A stretch of 64,000 nt of DNA, from contig NZ_CP121473.1 in NCBI RefSeq assembly GCF_033954455.1, positions 806,001 through 870,000 on the forward strand, written 5' to 3'. Source of the DNA: Thiorhodovibrio litoralis (GTDB lineage Bacteria > Pseudomonadota > Gammaproteobacteria > Chromatiales > Chromatiaceae). The number at the start of each line of letters is the position of its first letter. Position 1 is the first letter of the stretch. Of this stretch, positions 63,884 to 64,000 are shown piece after piece. The position numbers and the translations under genes are program-made. Below the pieces are notes generated by a model. That model searched no databases and was not told the origin of the DNA. It saw nothing but the letters and a program-made list of their open reading frames with translations.

Positions 63884-64000
63884 GCCGAGCGCTCATTTGT
63901 GGTTCTTAGAATCGCAATTTAGTGGCGCATTATACCCGAGGCGCTCTGGCAGGGGCGCAGGCTGGTCGTCGTTATAAGGTGGCCCATTGCCGCAGCTGCG

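Overview
The window looks like chromosomal DNA from a high-GC purple sulfur bacterium (Gammaproteobacteria, probably Chromatiaceae). The pointers are a Gly/Tyr/Pro-rich secreted sulfur globule protein, a DsrE-family protein, a BicA-type bicarbonate transporter, a Mo-nitrogenase operon and gammaproteobacterial housekeeping genes (dnaX-ybaB-recR, minCDE, dapD-dapE). I cannot name the genus. No tRNA, rRNA or CRISPR array was seen; the one RNA gene found is the SRP RNA.

Layout. 0-8.5 kb: the end of a sulfotransferase, then a same-strand signalling block: a WecG-type glycosyltransferase fused to two STAS domains, a receiver-PP2C phosphatase, a STAS protein, an RsbW-type kinase, a PhnD-like periplasmic binding protein and a large hybrid histidine kinase. 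This is a partner-switching network next to a surface-polysaccharide enzyme. 8.9-14.6 kb: a PAS-CPBP membrane protein and a two-gene RND pump. 14.6-25.7 kb: a parDE remnant, BicA, a DRE-TIM aldolase, a diguanylate cyclase, a DsrE protein, a prenol-kinase-like protein, a sulfur globule protein, and an AttH-like hydrolase with its FtsX-type permease.

25.8-43.3 kb is an accessory island with visibly lower GC over most of its length. It holds hipBA, a large minus-strand operon, a vapC fossil and an AAA ATPase. The operon encodes an unknown protein, an Hsp70, an alpha-solenoid protein, an S1-domain/repeat/kinase giant, a PP2C phosphatase and a NERD-pseudokinase. I do not recognise this gene set as a described system. 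Its central gene was about 1,895 codons and is now broken by a one-base frameshift, a TGA where a repeat normally has Trp, and an IS630-family insertion whose removal restores the frame. The island appears to sit inside an ABC operon: the ATPase is at 43.3-44.0 kb, while the permease and hydrolase are at 21.7-25.7 kb on the same strand.

44-49.6 kb: an unknown protein translationally coupled to a SNF2-family helicase. 49.6-55.8 kb: sigma54/NifA-type promoter signals, then nifH-nifD-nifK-nifT-ferredoxin-nifY/nafY and a small protein, with strong hairpins in the nifH/D, D/K and K/T spacers. 55.9-64 kb: SRP RNA, dnaX, ybaB, recR, a HIT protein, minCDE, and convergent dapD-dapE, with a long perfect inverted repeat upstream of dapD.
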